The notes under the pieces are model-generated. The model saw only the letters and a list, made by a program, of their open reading frames with translations. It did no database searches and was not told the DNA's origin. A stretch of DNA of 38,031 nucleotides from contig JAJDWE010000080.1 of NCBI GenBank assembly GCA_022825725.1, forward strand, positions 1 to 38,031. The letters are read 5' to 3'. Below are positions 18,855 through 27,449 of this stretch, in pieces. Source of the DNA: Gemmatimonadota bacterium (GTDB lineage Bacteria > Gemmatimonadota > Gemmatimonadetes > Palauibacterales > Palauibacteraceae). Position 1 is the first letter of the stretch; every line of letters starts with the position of its first letter. The position numbers were made by a program, and so were the translations under genes.

Positions 18855-19916
18855 ATGGGCCTGGACCAGACGATCTACGGAAACACGCTTTCGGCCTGGC
18901 TGATCGCCGCCGGCATCTACGCCGTCACGACGCTCGCGCTGTGGCTGCTCGAACGCTACGCGCTGCGGGCCTTCGCGCGCTTCGCGAGCCAGACGCGGAC
19001 CTCGCTCGACGATCTCGTCGCGGATGTGCTCGGCGAGACGAAGTTCGGCCTCATCCTCTTCGTCGGGCTCTTCGCCGCCTCGCTCGTCCTCGAACTCGAT
19101 CCGACCGTCGCGCTCGTGATTCGCCGCGCCGCGGTCATCGCCGTCGTCGTCCAGGGCGGGATGTGGGCGAACGCCGCGATCGCCTTCTGGGTGCGACGGT
19201 TCGTGGACGCCACGGCGGGCGAGGACGCGGAGGCCGTGACGATGGTCGGCGCGCTCTCCTTCGTCGGTCGGCTCGCCGTGTGGTCCGTCGTCCTCCTCCT
19301 CATCCTCGACAACCTCGGGGTCGAAGTCGCGGCCCTCCTCGCGGGCCTCGGAATCGGAGGCATCGCCGTCGCTCTCGCGGCGCAGAACGTCCTCGGAGAC
19401 CTGCTCGCATCGCTCTCCATCATCCTCGACAAACCCTTCGTCATCGGCGACTTCCTCGTCATCGGCGACTTCCAGGGCTCGGTGGAGCACATCGGCCTCA
19501 AGACGACCCGGCTGCGGAGCCTGGGCGGCGAGCAACTCATCCTCGGAAACAGCGACGTGATCAACACCCGGATCCGGAACCTCGGGCGCATGGAGGACCG
19601 GCGCGGGGCGCTGAAGATCGGCGTGACCTACGACACGCCGCGCGAACTCCTGACGCAGATCCCGGGCTGGATCGAGGAGATCGTCGAGGCCCAGGAGGAG
19701 ACCCGCTTCGACCGCTGCCATCTCTCGGGCTTCGCGGACTCCGCGATCGAGTTCGACACCATCTTCTACATGACCGTCCCCGAGTACGCCCGCTTCATGG
19801 ACGCGAAGCAGGCGGTGCTGCTCGCGCTCCACGAGCGGTTCGACCGGCACGGCGTCGAAATCGCCTACCCGACGCAGGTCGTCTACACGATCCCGGCGGC
19901 GCCGGCGGCTCGTTGA
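18855..19916 (+). CDS. MscS-family mechanosensitive ion channel
   Basis: A 353-residue membrane channel of the small-conductance mechanosensitive family, which releases solutes on hypo-osmotic shock. There are about four hydrophobic segments in the first 170 residues. The pore-lining helix LLAGLGIGGIAVALAAQNVLGDLLASL has the family's Gly/Ala packing pattern. Next come the beta-domain DKPFVIGDFLVIGDFQGSVEHIGLKTTRLRS and ILGNSDVINTRIRN, then an alpha/beta C-terminal domain. The start ATG has GGAG 8 bases upstream, 50 bases after the previous stop. The TTGACA of the next promoter overlaps its stop codon. Confidence 0.93.
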   Translation: MGLDQTIYGNTLSAWLIAAGIYAVTTLALWLLERYALRAFARFASQTRTSLDDLVADVLGETKFGLILFVGLFAASLVLELDPTVALVIRRAAVIAVVVQGGMWANAAIAFWVRRFVDATAGEDAEAVTMVGALSFVGRLAVWSVVLLLILDNLGVEVAALLAGLGIGGIAVALAAQNVLGDLLASLSIILDKPFVIGDFLVIGDFQGSVEHIGLKTTRLRSLGGEQLILGNSDVINTRIRNLGRMEDRRGALKIGVTYDTPRELLTQIPGWIEEIVEAQEETRFDRCHLSGFADSAIEFDTIFYMTVPEYARFMDAKQAVLLALHERFDRHGVEIAYPTQVVYTIPAAPAAR

Positions 19917-19940
19917 CAGGAACCCGCGTGAATCGATAGT
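19913..19940 (+). promoter_or_regulatory. Promoter upstream of prs
   Basis: A perfect TTGACA (19913-19918) overlaps the mscS stop codon and is followed after 16 bases by GATAGT (19935-19940), 4 of 6. The predicted start near 19947 gives a leader of about 140 bases to prs, including the terminator-like hairpin at 19955-19999. Confidence 0.5.
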
Positions 19941-19954
19941 CTGGGCGGCTGTCG

Positions 19955-20006
19955 CCGTGGGGTCCGTCCCTGTGGCACACGGGTTCGGGACCCACACGGT
20001 TTTCTC
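19955..20006 (+). terminator. Terminator-like hairpin in the prs leader
   Basis: CCGTG-GGGTCC (19955-19965) pairs with GGACCC-A-CACGG (19988-19999), with one bulged A. Inside, CCC-T-GTG (19968-19974) pairs with CACGGG (19978-19983). The helix is followed at once by TTTTCTCT (20000-20007). This is the clearest intrinsic-terminator shape in the window. It could end mscS transcripts, or attenuate transcripts from the TTGACA promoter that starts only about 8 bases before it. Confidence 0.65.
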
Positions 20007-20089
20007 TCCATTCCGGTACGGCTTCTGCGTGCGGCATGCGCACGGGAGCGACGAGCGCCGGAACCAGACCAGCGAGCCAGTCGACACGC

Positions 20090-21055
20090 ATGGACACCAC
20101 GGACTTCTCGTTCCATACGAGTCCGATCATGCTGCTTTCGGGTACGGCGAATCCCGCCCTCGCGCAGGGGATCGCCGACGTGCTCGGAGAGCGGCTGTGC
20201 GACGTCACGATCAAGCGGTTCGCCGACGGCGAGATCTTCGTGCGGATCGACGAAAACGTCCGCGGACGCGACGTCTTCCTCATCCAGCCCACGAACCCGC
20301 CCGCGGAGAACGTGCTCGAACTCCTCATCCTCATCGACGCGGCGAAGCGCGCCTCGGCGGCGAGGGTCACGGCGGTCGTCCCCTACTACGGGTACGGCCG
20401 CTCCGACCGGAAAGATCAGCCACGCGTGTCGATCGCGGCGAAGCTGCTCGCGAACCTGATGACGGCCGCCGGCGCGGACCGCGTCCTCTCGATCGACTTC
20501 CACCAGCACCAGATCCAGGGCTTCTTCGACATTCCCGTCGACCACCTGTACGCGGCCCCGGTATTCCGGCGCTACTACGAGATGAAGAAGCTGGACAACC
20601 TGGTCGTCGTCGCGACGGATGTGAGCGCGGCGAAGATGGCGCGCGGCTACGCCCGCCGTCTCGGAGGGGACCTCGCGATCATCGACAAGCGGCGTCCGGC
20701 GCCGAACGAGGCGGAAGTCTCGAACATCGTGGGTGAGGTCGAGGGGAAGCACTGCATCGTGCCCGACGACATGATCGACACGGCGGGAACGATGGTGTCG
20801 GCCATCGAAGTGCTCAAGGAGCGCGGCGCGCTGGACGTCTACGTCCTCGCCACGCACCCCCTCTTCTCCGGGCCGGCGCTCGAGCGCCTCGGGTCGGCGG
20901 ACGTGAAGGAGATCACGGTGACGGACACCGTGCCGCTCGCTCCGGGAGTGCGGGAAGCGCTCCCCAACCTGACCGTGCTTTCCGTGGCGAGCCTGCTCGC
21001 GCAGGCCATCGAGAGCACGCACACGAACAGTTCCGTAAGCATGTTGTTCAAGTAG
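20090..21055 (+). CDS. prs: Ribose-phosphate pyrophosphokinase (PRPP synthetase)
   Basis: Makes PRPP from ribose 5-phosphate and ATP for purine, pyrimidine, His, Trp and NAD synthesis. Recognised by MLLSGTANPALAQGIA, VTIKRFADGEIFVRI, VVPYYGYGRSDRKDQPR, SIDFHQHQIQGFFDIPVDHL and the flexible loop IIDKRRPAPNEAEVSNIVGE. The PRPP-binding PDDMIDTAGTM follows. The ATG at 20090 is my choice (321 residues). ATG 20036 adds 18 residues and ATG 20129 starts exactly at the family core. None has a good Shine-Dalgarno. rplY follows after 8 bases and pth next, a common bacterial order. A terminator-like hairpin in its leader suggests regulated expression. Confidence 0.96.
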   Translation: MDTTDFSFHTSPIMLLSGTANPALAQGIADVLGERLCDVTIKRFADGEIFVRIDENVRGRDVFLIQPTNPPAENVLELLILIDAAKRASAARVTAVVPYYGYGRSDRKDQPRVSIAAKLLANLMTAAGADRVLSIDFHQHQIQGFFDIPVDHLYAAPVFRRYYEMKKLDNLVVVATDVSAAKMARGYARRLGGDLAIIDKRRPAPNEAEVSNIVGEVEGKHCIVPDDMIDTAGTMVSAIEVLKERGALDVYVLATHPLFSGPALERLGSADVKEITVTDTVPLAPGVREALPNLTVLSVASLLAQAIESTHTNSSVSMLFK

Positions 21056-21063
21056 GAGATAAA

Positions 21064-21720
21064 ATGACGAACGAATCCGCCAGACTGACGGCGCGGACGC
21101 GGACGACGTCCGGAAAGGGCGCCGCGAGACAGCTTCGCCGCAGCGGCCAGTTGCCCGCCGTCGTGTACGGGCGCCGCGATGAGACCGAGTCGCTCGCGCT
21201 GGACACGCACGAGCTTTCGCGCCTGCTGAGTAAGATCCATGCGGCCACGACGGTGATCGACCTCGAGGTCGACGGCGGCGAGCCGCGCCCGGTCCTGATC
21301 CGCGAGATCCAGCGACACCCGTATCGACCCCAGCTTCTGCACGTGGACTTCTTCGAGATCCGCGCGGACGTGAAGATCCGCGTGCAGGTGCCGGTCCACC
21401 TCGTGGAGACGCCGGCCGGCGTGGAGATGGGCGGCATGTTGCAGTTCCTCCGGCACGAACTCGAGGTCGAGTGTCTGCCGAACGAGATCCCATCCGGATT
21501 CGAAGTCGACGTCTCGGCCCTCGAAATCGGCGACTCGCTTCACGTCTCGGACGTGGATGCGGGCGGGGTCGAGATCCTCGAAGATGAGACGGTCACGATC
21601 TGCACGGTCGTGCCGCCGGCCCTCGAGGAAGAAGAGGAAGTGGACGAGGAACTGGACGAGGAAGTGGAAGGCGAAGGGGAGGAGGCCGAGGCCGCGGGCG
21701 GTGAACCGGAGGAGGACTGA
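21064..21720 (+). CDS. rplY: 50S ribosomal protein L25 (Ctc type) with acidic tail
   Basis: A 5S rRNA-binding protein of the large subunit. The N-terminal L25 domain (residues 1-95) has GKGAARQLRRSGQLPAVVYG and HVDFFEI. It is followed by the Ctc-type second beta domain (VPVHLVETPAGVEMGGMLQ, HELEVECLPNEIPSGFEVDVSALEIGDSLHV). The last 35 residues are almost only Glu, Asp, Ala and Gly. AGGAG overlaps the prs stop and lies 5 bases before the ATG, so the two genes are coupled. Length 218, normal for the two-domain form apart from the long acidic end. Confidence 0.96.
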   Translation: MTNESARLTARTRTTSGKGAARQLRRSGQLPAVVYGRRDETESLALDTHELSRLLSKIHAATTVIDLEVDGGEPRPVLIREIQRHPYRPQLLHVDFFEIRADVKIRVQVPVHLVETPAGVEMGGMLQFLRHELEVECLPNEIPSGFEVDVSALEIGDSLHVSDVDAGGVEILEDETVTICTVVPPALEEEEEVDEELDEEVEGEGEEAEAAGGEPEED

Positions 21721-21753
21721 GCCGGACGGCGGGATCCGGTCCGCGCCGGCGCC

Positions 21754-22323
21754 GTGCGTCTGCTTCTCGCGCTGGGAAACCCCGGCGCGAAGTACCGGGA
21801 TACGCGGCACAACATCGGTTGGTGGCTCGCGGATCGCCTGGCGCTCGGGTGGGGCGGCGAACCGTTTCGCGCGGACGGCGCCACGGCCTGGACGACGGGA
21901 GCGGGACGGTCCGGAGTCGAGATCCACAAGCCGCTGACGTACATGAACCGCAGCGGCGAATCGCTGGCCGCGCTGCTCGCCTCGCGGCGGTTCGATCCCG
22001 CGGCCGACATGCTCGTCCTCGTCGACGATGTCGCGCTGCCGGCGGGTCGCTTTCGCCTGAGGGCGAGGGGGTCGCCGGGCGGGCACAACGGCCTCGCCTC
22101 GATATCGGCGAGTCTCGGTTCCGACGATTACGGCCGCCTCAGGCTCGGCGTCGGACGGCCGCCGGACGAACGCATCGACCTCGCGGGCTGGGTGTTGTCA
22201 CGGATGCCGGGGGCGGAGGAAGAGGAAGCGCTGGGGGCCTTCCCCCGGGCCGTGGAAGCGGTGGAGTACTGGCTGGAACATGGCGTGGAAGCGGCGATGA
22301 ACCGCTTCAACCGTGCGGGGTGA
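21754..22323 (+). CDS. pth: Peptidyl-tRNA hydrolase
   Basis: Releases tRNA from peptidyl-tRNAs dropped by ribosomes. The 189-residue product has LLALGNPGAKYRDTRHNIGWW (with the catalytic His), KPLTYMNRSGES, the Asp of LVLVDDVALPAGRFRLR and SPGGHNGLASI, with LGVGRPP further on. These match Pth throughout. Start GTG 21754, 33 bases after rplY. The C-terminus is the usual amphipathic helix (AVEYWLEHGVEAAMNRFN). It lies in the prs-rplY-pth group, as in many bacteria. Confidence 0.96.
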   Translation: MRLLLALGNPGAKYRDTRHNIGWWLADRLALGWGGEPFRADGATAWTTGAGRSGVEIHKPLTYMNRSGESLAALLASRRFDPAADMLVLVDDVALPAGRFRLRARGSPGGHNGLASISASLGSDDYGRLRLGVGRPPDERIDLAGWVLSRMPGAEEEEALGAFPRAVEAVEYWLEHGVEAAMNRFNRAG

Positions 22324-22385
22324 GCCCCGCGGATCAGGCGATCATCACGGGATAGTCAAAGGGACAGGCAAGGGAGTACGGAAAC

Positions 22386-24533
22386 GTGGGCGGAAACTTG
22401 GTCGGAAACATCGATTTTGCGATCTGGCTCGGCGTGATCGGGCTCTTCTTCTCCTTCGCGCTCTTCATGTACGTGAAGGCGCAGCCCGTCGGAAACGAGA
22501 AGATGGCCGAGCTGGCGGAGGCGATCCACTCGGGCGCGATGGCGTTTCTGCGGCGGGAGTACACGGTGCTGCTGCCGTTCATCATCGTCGTCGCGGCCCT
22601 CCTCTTCTGGCTCGTGGGCCCGCACACGGCGGTGGCCTACGCGCTGGGCGCGGCCTGCTCGATCCTGGCGGGCTTCTTCGGGATGAAGGCGGCGACGGCG
22701 GCCAACGTCCGGACCTCCGAGGCGGCGCGCGCGGACGGCCAGGCCAAGGCGCTCCGGGTCGCCTTCTCCGGCGGGGCCGTAATGGGCATCGCGGTGGCGG
22801 CGCTCGGCCTGCTCGGGATCGGCGCCGTGATCATGATCTACGATCCCCAGGCGACCGGCTTCCGCCCCTTCGGCGAGATCATCTCGGGCTTCGCGATGGG
22901 CGCCTCGTCGATCGCGCTCTTCGCGCGCGTGGGCGGCGGCATCTACACGAAGGCGGCCGACGTCGGCGCGGACCTCGTGGGGAAGGTCGAGGCGGGCATC
23001 CCGGAGGACGACCCCCGCAACCCGGCGACGATCGCGGACAACGTGGGCGACAACGTCGGCGACGTGGCGGGGATGGGGGCGGACATCTTCGAGTCGTACG
23101 TCGGCTCCGTCATCGCCACGATCGTCATCGGCGTGACGAGCGCGATGATCCTCGACGGGGCACGGCTCCAGGCCGTGGCGCTCCCGGTCCTCTACATCAT
23201 GGCCGGCTTCCTCGCGAGCGCCGTCGGCGTCCTCGCCATCCGGGTCCTCGAGCGCATGAGTCCCGCGGCGGCCCTCCGCTGGGCGCCGATCATCGGGGCC
23301 GTGATCTTCTGGGTCGTGGCGTACGCGATCACGGTGAACCTGCAGATCTTCGACGCCGCGGCGCAGGGCAAGTGGGTCTTCATCCACCCGAACGCCGGTC
23401 CCTTCTGGGCCATGCTCTTCGGTTCCCTCGTCGGGATCGCGATCGGCCTCGTCACGGAGTACTACACGGCGGAGAAGCCGATCCGGCGCATCGCATCGGC
23501 CTCCGAGACGGGCTCCGCGACGAACATCATCACGGGACTCGCGGTCGGGATGGAGTCCACCGCGATCCCCATGCTCCTGATCTCCGCGGCGATATTCCTC
23601 GCCTTCAACTTCGCGGGACTGTACGGGATCGGGATCGCCGCGGTGGGGATGCTGGCCACGGTCGGCGTGACGATGTCCGTGGACGCGTACGGTCCGGTGG
23701 CGGACAACGCGGGCGGCATCTCGGAGATGGCGGAGCTGGGGCCCGAGGTTCGCTCGGTGACCGACTCGCTCGACTCGCTCGGCAACACGACGGCGGCGAT
23801 CGGGAAGGGCTTCGCGGTCGGCTCCGCCGCGCTCACGGCGCTGGCCCTGTTCTCCGCCTACGCGAACGCGGTGGGTCTGCGCGAGACCGGGATCAACCTC
23901 ATCGATCCGCTCGTCGTGATGGGACTCTTCATCGGCGGCGTGACGCCCTTCTTCATCGCCGCGCTCACGATGACGGCGGTGGGACGGGCGGCGGCCGGCA
24001 TGGTGGCGGAGGTCCGTCGCCAGTTCCGCGAGATCCCGGGAATCATGGAGGGGACGGCGAAGCCGGATTCCGCGCGCTGCGTGGACATCTCCACGAAGGC
24101 GGCGCTCCGCGAGATGATCGTGCCGGGCCTCGTGGCCATCATCGTCCCGATCATGGTCGGCCGCTTTCTGGGCGTCGCGGCGCTCGGCGGCTCGCTGGCC
24201 GGCGCGACCGTGAGCGGCGTGCTGCTCGCGCTCTTCATGGCGAACTCCGGGGGCGCGTGGGACAACGCCAAGAAGTACATCGAGACCGGAGCCCACGGAG
24301 GGAAGGGTTCCGATCCGCACAAGGCGGCCGTGGTCGGCGACACGGTGGGCGATCCCTTCAAGGACACGTCCGGGCCGTCGATGAACATCGTCGTGAAGCT
24401 GATGAGCGTCGTCTCCCTCGTCCTCGCGCCCTGGTTCGTGGACGTGCACGGGATGGCCGCCGCGGCGCCGGAAGCCGTGGAGACCGCCCTCGCCGCCGTC
24501 GGCGGAGTACTGCGGACGCTCGGATTGTTCTAG
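22386..24533 (+). CDS. hppA: Membrane-bound pyrophosphatase (ion-pumping), probably K+-dependent
   Basis: A 715-residue protein with about 15-16 membrane helices that couples pyrophosphate hydrolysis to H+ or Na+ export. The substrate site motifs are [22 protein letters not shown] (around residue 192) and [22 protein letters not shown]. In the second half there is [19 protein letters not shown], and a third acidic site is [15 protein letters not shown]. The motif [19 protein letters not shown] has Ala where K+-independent forms have Lys, so by family rules this is the K+-dependent class. H+ versus Na+ cannot be decided by eye. Start GTG 22386 with GGGAG about 10 bases upstream, 60 bases after pth. 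Confidence 0.96.
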   Translation: MGGNLVGNIDFAIWLGVIGLFFSFALFMYVKAQPVGNEKMAELAEAIHSGAMAFLRREYTVLLPFIIVVAALLFWLVGPHTAVAYALGAACSILAGFFGMKAATAANVRTSEAARADGQAKALRVAFSGGAVMGIAVAALGLLGIGAVIMIYDPQATGFRPFGEIISGFAMGASSIALFARVGGGIYTKAADVGADLVGKVEAGIPEDDPRNPATIADNVGDNVGDVAGMGADIFESYVGSVIATIVIGVTSAMILDGARLQAVALPVLYIMAGFLASAVGVLAIRVLERMSPAAALRWAPIIGAVIFWVVAYAITVNLQIFDAAAQGKWVFIHPNAGPFWAMLFGSLVGIAIGLVTEYYTAEKPIRRIASASETGSATNIITGLAVGMESTAIPMLLISAAIFLAFNFAGLYGIGIAAVGMLATVGVTMSVDAYGPVADNAGGISEMAELGPEVRSVTDSLDSLGNTTAAIGKGFAVGSAALTALALFSAYANAVGLRETGINLIDPLVVMGLFIGGVTPFFIAALTMTAVGRAAAGMVAEVRRQFREIPGIMEGTAKPDSARCVDISTKAALREMIVPGLVAIIVPIMVGRFLGVAALGGSLAGATVSGVLLALFMANSGGAWDNAKKYIETGAHGGKGSDPHKAAVVGDTVGDPFKDTSGPSMNIVVKLMSVVSLVLAPWFVDVHGMAAAAPEAVETALAAVGGVLRTLGLF

Positions 24534-24697
24534 CGGTCGGTACGGCCGCCGGATGCGGGCCGGCGGTCGCCTTGACAGCGGCGCTACATTAGCTGCCGCT
24601 GCCTTTACATACGGCTTCGCCGCCCTGCGGCGGGCCGACGAACGCAGACTCCTGCTCCGACCGCGGGTCGGGGCCGACCAGACCGAGGGAGTTCTTC

Positions 24698-25351
24698 ATG
24701 CGCGATTACGAAATCGTGTACATCTTCCGTGTGAGCCTGACCTCCGAGGAGATCGAGGCGAAGCTCAAGCGGTATCACGCCATCATCGCGGCCGACGGTT
24801 CGGGCGAAGTCACCGCCTCCGTCCACTGGGGCAAGCGTCAACTCGCCTACCCCATCCAGAAGCAGCCGAACGGCTACTACGTCGTGGCCCGGTTCACTTC
24901 GTCGCCCGATCCGCTCCAGGAGTTGGAGCGCGCGCTGAAGCTCGAGGACGACGTCCTCCGGTATCTGATCGTGATCCAGGAGCATCCGTGGCCGCTTCCC
25001 GATCCGGCGCCGACGGCCCCCAAGCCGGAGGAAGACGGCGCCGAGGAAGCCGACGCGGAGGGAGCCGACGCAGAGGAGACGGAGAAGGCGGACGGCGCCG
25101 AAGCTGACGGCGAGGCGGACGCGGCTGACGACGCGGCGGACGCGGCCGACGAAGCCGACGAAGCTCCCGACGCGACCGAAGTTGAGGCTGAGGCCGAGGC
25201 CGCGGACGATGCCGACGACGCGACCGACGAGGCTCCCGCCGAAGCCGAAGCCGAAGCCGAGGAGCCGGCCGACGATGCGGATACCGAGCAGGACGGTGCG
25301 GACGCGGACGCCGGGGAACCGGAAGAGTCCGCCGACGCGAAGGAGGAATAG
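24698..25351 (+). CDS. rpsF: 30S ribosomal protein S6 with a long acidic C-terminal extension
   Basis: Residues 1-100 are a normal S6: MRDYEIVYIFRVSLTSEEIE, WGKRQLAYPIQKQPNGYYV, ALKLEDDVLRYLIVIQE. The remaining ~115 residues are a low-complexity tail of Ala, Asp and Glu with a few Pro, making the protein 217 residues, twice the usual length. Natural S6 tails (for example poly-Glu added by RimK in E. coli) are far shorter. Start ATG with GGAG 8 bases upstream. The 164-base gap before it contains a TTGACA (24573-24578) without a clear -10 and a CCGCCGG/CCGGCGG hairpin. It heads the rpsF-rpsR-DUF2232-rplI-rsfS cluster. Confidence 0.95.
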   Translation: MRDYEIVYIFRVSLTSEEIEAKLKRYHAIIAADGSGEVTASVHWGKRQLAYPIQKQPNGYYVVARFTSSPDPLQELERALKLEDDVLRYLIVIQEHPWPLPDPAPTAPKPEEDGAEEADAEGADAEETEKADGAEADGEADAADDAADAADEADEAPDATEVEAEAEAADDADDATDEAPAEAEAEAEEPADDADTEQDGADADAGEPEESADAKEE

Positions 25352-25570
25352 ATGGCCTTTCGAAAGGCGTGCCGGTGCTGTGAGACCCGGATCGTCGGCG
25401 TGGACTACAAGGATGAACGTGCGCTGGATCGCTATATCTCGGATCGCGGCAAGATCCTGCCGCGGCGAGCCACGGGGTCGTGCGCGCGGCACCAGCGGGC
25501 GGTGACGGTGGCGATCAAGCGGGCGAGATACCTCGCGTTACTGCCGTACATCCGCGGCTACCACGACTAG
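25352..25570 (+). CDS. rpsR: 30S ribosomal protein S18
   Basis: A 72-residue S18 that pairs with S6 on the platform of the small subunit. It shows [10 protein letters not shown] with CxxC-like spacing, the core [32 protein letters not shown] and a basic C-terminus. The N-terminal CRCC pair and the later C-A-R-H suggest the zinc-binding (C+) form. ATG follows the rpsF TAG directly, with GGAGGA ending 4 bases before it. Confidence 0.96.
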   Translation: MAFRKACRCCETRIVGVDYKDERALDRYISDRGKILPRRATGSCARHQRAVTVAIKRARYLALLPYIRGYHD

Positions 25571-25582
25571 CACGACCCCGGC

Positions 25583-26518
25583 ATGGGGCCGCTGAGGGAA
25601 CGCTGGAGCGGCCTCTGGCCGGCCGCGGGCCTCCTCCTGCTGGTCATGCTGCTGTCGCCGCTGAATTCGTCGCCGCTCGGGCTCATGGCCATCGTCGGCG
25701 TACCCGCGGCCGTGGCGATTCTGACCTTCGAACCGCCCCAGTCCGGGTCGGCCGCCCTGGCGCTGCTCCTCCTGGCCGGGGCGGGGCTCGGGTTTCAGGA
25801 GGCAGGGCCGCTGTGGTTCATCGAACGCGGCTGGGCAGTGCTTCTGGCCGGCGGATTCGCCCTCGGCACGGCGCTGGGGCCGGATCGGCCGGTGTTCGAC
25901 CGGTCGGTGGCGGCGGTCGCGATCGCGGGAGCCACGGTGGCGGCTCTCGCCGTGCTGCGGCCCGGACTCCCCGCGGATCTCGACTGGCAGATCACGGCGC
26001 AGTTCAGCCGGGCGCTGGCCGTGGTTGACTTCAATGCATGGGGCGGTCGACCGGTGGAAGCGACGGTGCGCGGCATCGTGAGCGCGTGGGAGGCCGTTTA
26101 CCCGGCCCTGCTCGCGCTCGCTTCGATCTCGGCCCTGGGGGTCGCCGGCTACATCCTCGGGCGAATCCGGGGAGAACGGAGACCGCTTCCGCCGCTGCGG
26201 GAGTTCCGGTTCGGCGATCACATGGTCTGGGTGCTCGTGCTGGGGCTCGCGCTCCTCGTCCTCCCCGCGGGGGCGTGGGCGGAGCGGACGGGCGGCAACA
26301 TGGTGACGGTGATGGGCGGCCTCTATCTGCTCCGAGGTCTTGCGGTGCTCGTGTGGCTGGGGGCTTCCGTGCTAAGCTCGGGCTGGGCGATCGGCGCGTG
26401 GGTTCTCGCGGCGCTCGTCCTCTACCCGGTGACGGCGGGTGCGGCCCTCGTCATGGGAATCAGCGATACGTGGCTGGACCTGCGGTCGCGTCCGGGGGTG
26501 AAAACGGACGGCGCGTGA
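25583..26518 (+). CDS. DUF2232/YybS-like integral membrane protein
   Basis: A 311-residue protein with about 8 hydrophobic segments, including LWPAAGLLLLVMLLSPLNSSPL at the N-terminus. The C-terminal half has FRFGDHMVWVLVLGLALLVLP, MGGLYLLRGLAVLVWLG and a final VLAALVLYPVTAGAALVMGISDTWLDLR. The last pattern, with its conserved G-x-x-D-x-W-x-D/L-R ending, together with the place between rpsR and rplI, fits the DUF2232 (YybS) proteins often found in this operon. Function unknown, no enzyme motif seen. No clear Shine-Dalgarno before ATG 25583. Confidence 0.75.
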   Translation: MGPLRERWSGLWPAAGLLLLVMLLSPLNSSPLGLMAIVGVPAAVAILTFEPPQSGSAALALLLLAGAGLGFQEAGPLWFIERGWAVLLAGGFALGTALGPDRPVFDRSVAAVAIAGATVAALAVLRPGLPADLDWQITAQFSRALAVVDFNAWGGRPVEATVRGIVSAWEAVYPALLALASISALGVAGYILGRIRGERRPLPPLREFRFGDHMVWVLVLGLALLVLPAGAWAERTGGNMVTVMGGLYLLRGLAVLVWLGASVLSSGWAIGAWVLAALVLYPVTAGAALVMGISDTWLDLRSRPGVKTDGA

Positions 26519-26537
26519 GATAAAACTGGAGGGACCG

Positions 26538-26987
26538 ATGGTGGAAGTGATTCTGAGAAAGGACGTCGCGGATCTCGGCCTCGCCGGCGAGATGGTGAAC
26601 GTGCGGCCGGGGTATGCGCGCAACTACCTGATTCCGCAGGGGATCGCGCTCGCGGCGACGGAGGGGAACCGGCGGCGGTTCGAGGAGGAGCGGCGCCAGA
26701 TCGAACAGTCCGCCGAGCGGGTGCGCGAAGCGGCCCAGGAACTGGCGGGCGAACTCGAGGGCAGGGAAGTGAGCTTCGTCCGCAGGGCGAGCGAGAGCGG
26801 ACGTCTGTTCGGTTCGGTCACGGCCGCGGACATCGCGGACGAACTGGAGAAGGAGGGCGTCGCCGTGGACCGTCGCGCGATCCGGCTCGAAGATCCGATC
26901 AAGGACCTGGGCGAACACGAGGTCCCGGTGAGAGTCCACATGGACATCGAGCCGACGCTCAAGGTGTCCGTGGTCGCCGAGGAATAG
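26538..26987 (+). CDS. rplI: 50S ribosomal protein L9
   Basis: L9 has the usual two-lobed form. The N-terminal domain is VEVILRKDVADLGLAGEMVNVRPGYARNYLIPQGIA with the classic PGYARNYLIP. A long connecting helix (RRRFEEERRQIEQSAERVREAAQE) and the C-terminal domain (GRLFGSVTAADIADEL) follow. 149 residues, normal. GGAGGG sits 6 bases before the ATG. It is the fourth gene of the rpsF cluster. Confidence 0.97.
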   Translation: MVEVILRKDVADLGLAGEMVNVRPGYARNYLIPQGIALAATEGNRRRFEEERRQIEQSAERVREAAQELAGELEGREVSFVRRASESGRLFGSVTAADIADELEKEGVAVDRRAIRLEDPIKDLGEHEVPVRVHMDIEPTLKVSVVAEE

Positions 26988-27000
26988 CGGGCCGCAACCG

Positions 27001-27396
27001 ATGACGCACGGTCCGCTCCCGCTGGAAGAAGTGTGGCGCCGGCTCTCTGAACGGGGAGACCCTTCCCCGGAGCTCCGCAGCGTGGCGGAGGCCGCGCTCG
27101 AGAGAAACGCGCGCCTCCCGACGATCCTCGATCTGCGGGGGCTGTCCGACGTCACCGACTTCTTCGTCATCGCGACGGGCGACTCCGACACGCACGCCCG
27201 GGCGATCAGCGAGAACATCCTCGATCGAACACGCGAGGACGGGTTCCGTCCCGTCGGCGTGGAAGGGCTGAACAAGGGTCGCTGGGTGCTGATGGACTAC
27301 GTGGGCCTCATCGTACACGTCTTCCTGGGCGAGGTCAGGGAGTTCTATCGGCTCGAGCGGCTGTGGGGCGACGCCCCCCTCTTTGAGCTGGAGTGA
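27001..27396 (+). CDS. rsfS: Ribosomal silencing factor RsfS
   Basis: RsfS binds L14 and blocks subunit joining when growth slows. The 131-residue product has the signature LDLRGLSDVTDFFVIATGDSDTHARAI, then RPVGVEGLNKGRWVLMDYVGLIVHVF and EVREFYRLERLW, all standard. About 25 extra residues lie at the N-terminus. ATG 27001 is 13 bases after rplI. The stop is followed after 53 bases by the SPOR lipoprotein-like gene at 27450. Confidence 0.95.
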   Translation: MTHGPLPLEEVWRRLSERGDPSPELRSVAEAALERNARLPTILDLRGLSDVTDFFVIATGDSDTHARAISENILDRTREDGFRPVGVEGLNKGRWVLMDYVGLIVHVFLGEVREFYRLERLWGDAPLFELE

Positions 27397-27449
27397 ACCG
27401 GGTTCGTGGCCGTTCCGTGACCGGAGGTACGGCGCTAGCTTGGAGGGCC

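Noticed and set aside
15986-18856. A 956-codon open frame on the minus strand across ispE-tRNA-yyaL
   Set aside because: It is a GC-rich shadow: its sequence is Arg/Pro-rich and low in order, and it crosses a tRNA and two well-recognised + strand genes. Other long minus-strand frames (for example within alaS, hppA and smc) were rejected for the same reason.
19955-20000. A tRNA, because of GGGTTCGGGACCC resembling a T-arm
   Set aside because: The surrounding bases form one hairpin with a T-run, and no D-arm or anticodon arm can be drawn on either strand.
24573-24650. TTGACA before rpsF as a complete promoter
   Set aside because: TACATT follows after only 7 bases and no good -10 lies at 16-18 bases, so I did not list it as a feature.
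27393-27449. Longer start (GTG 27393) for the SPOR lipoprotein-like gene
   Set aside because: It would put about 19 polar residues before the signal sequence. ATG 27450 has GGAGGG before it and gives a normal export signal.
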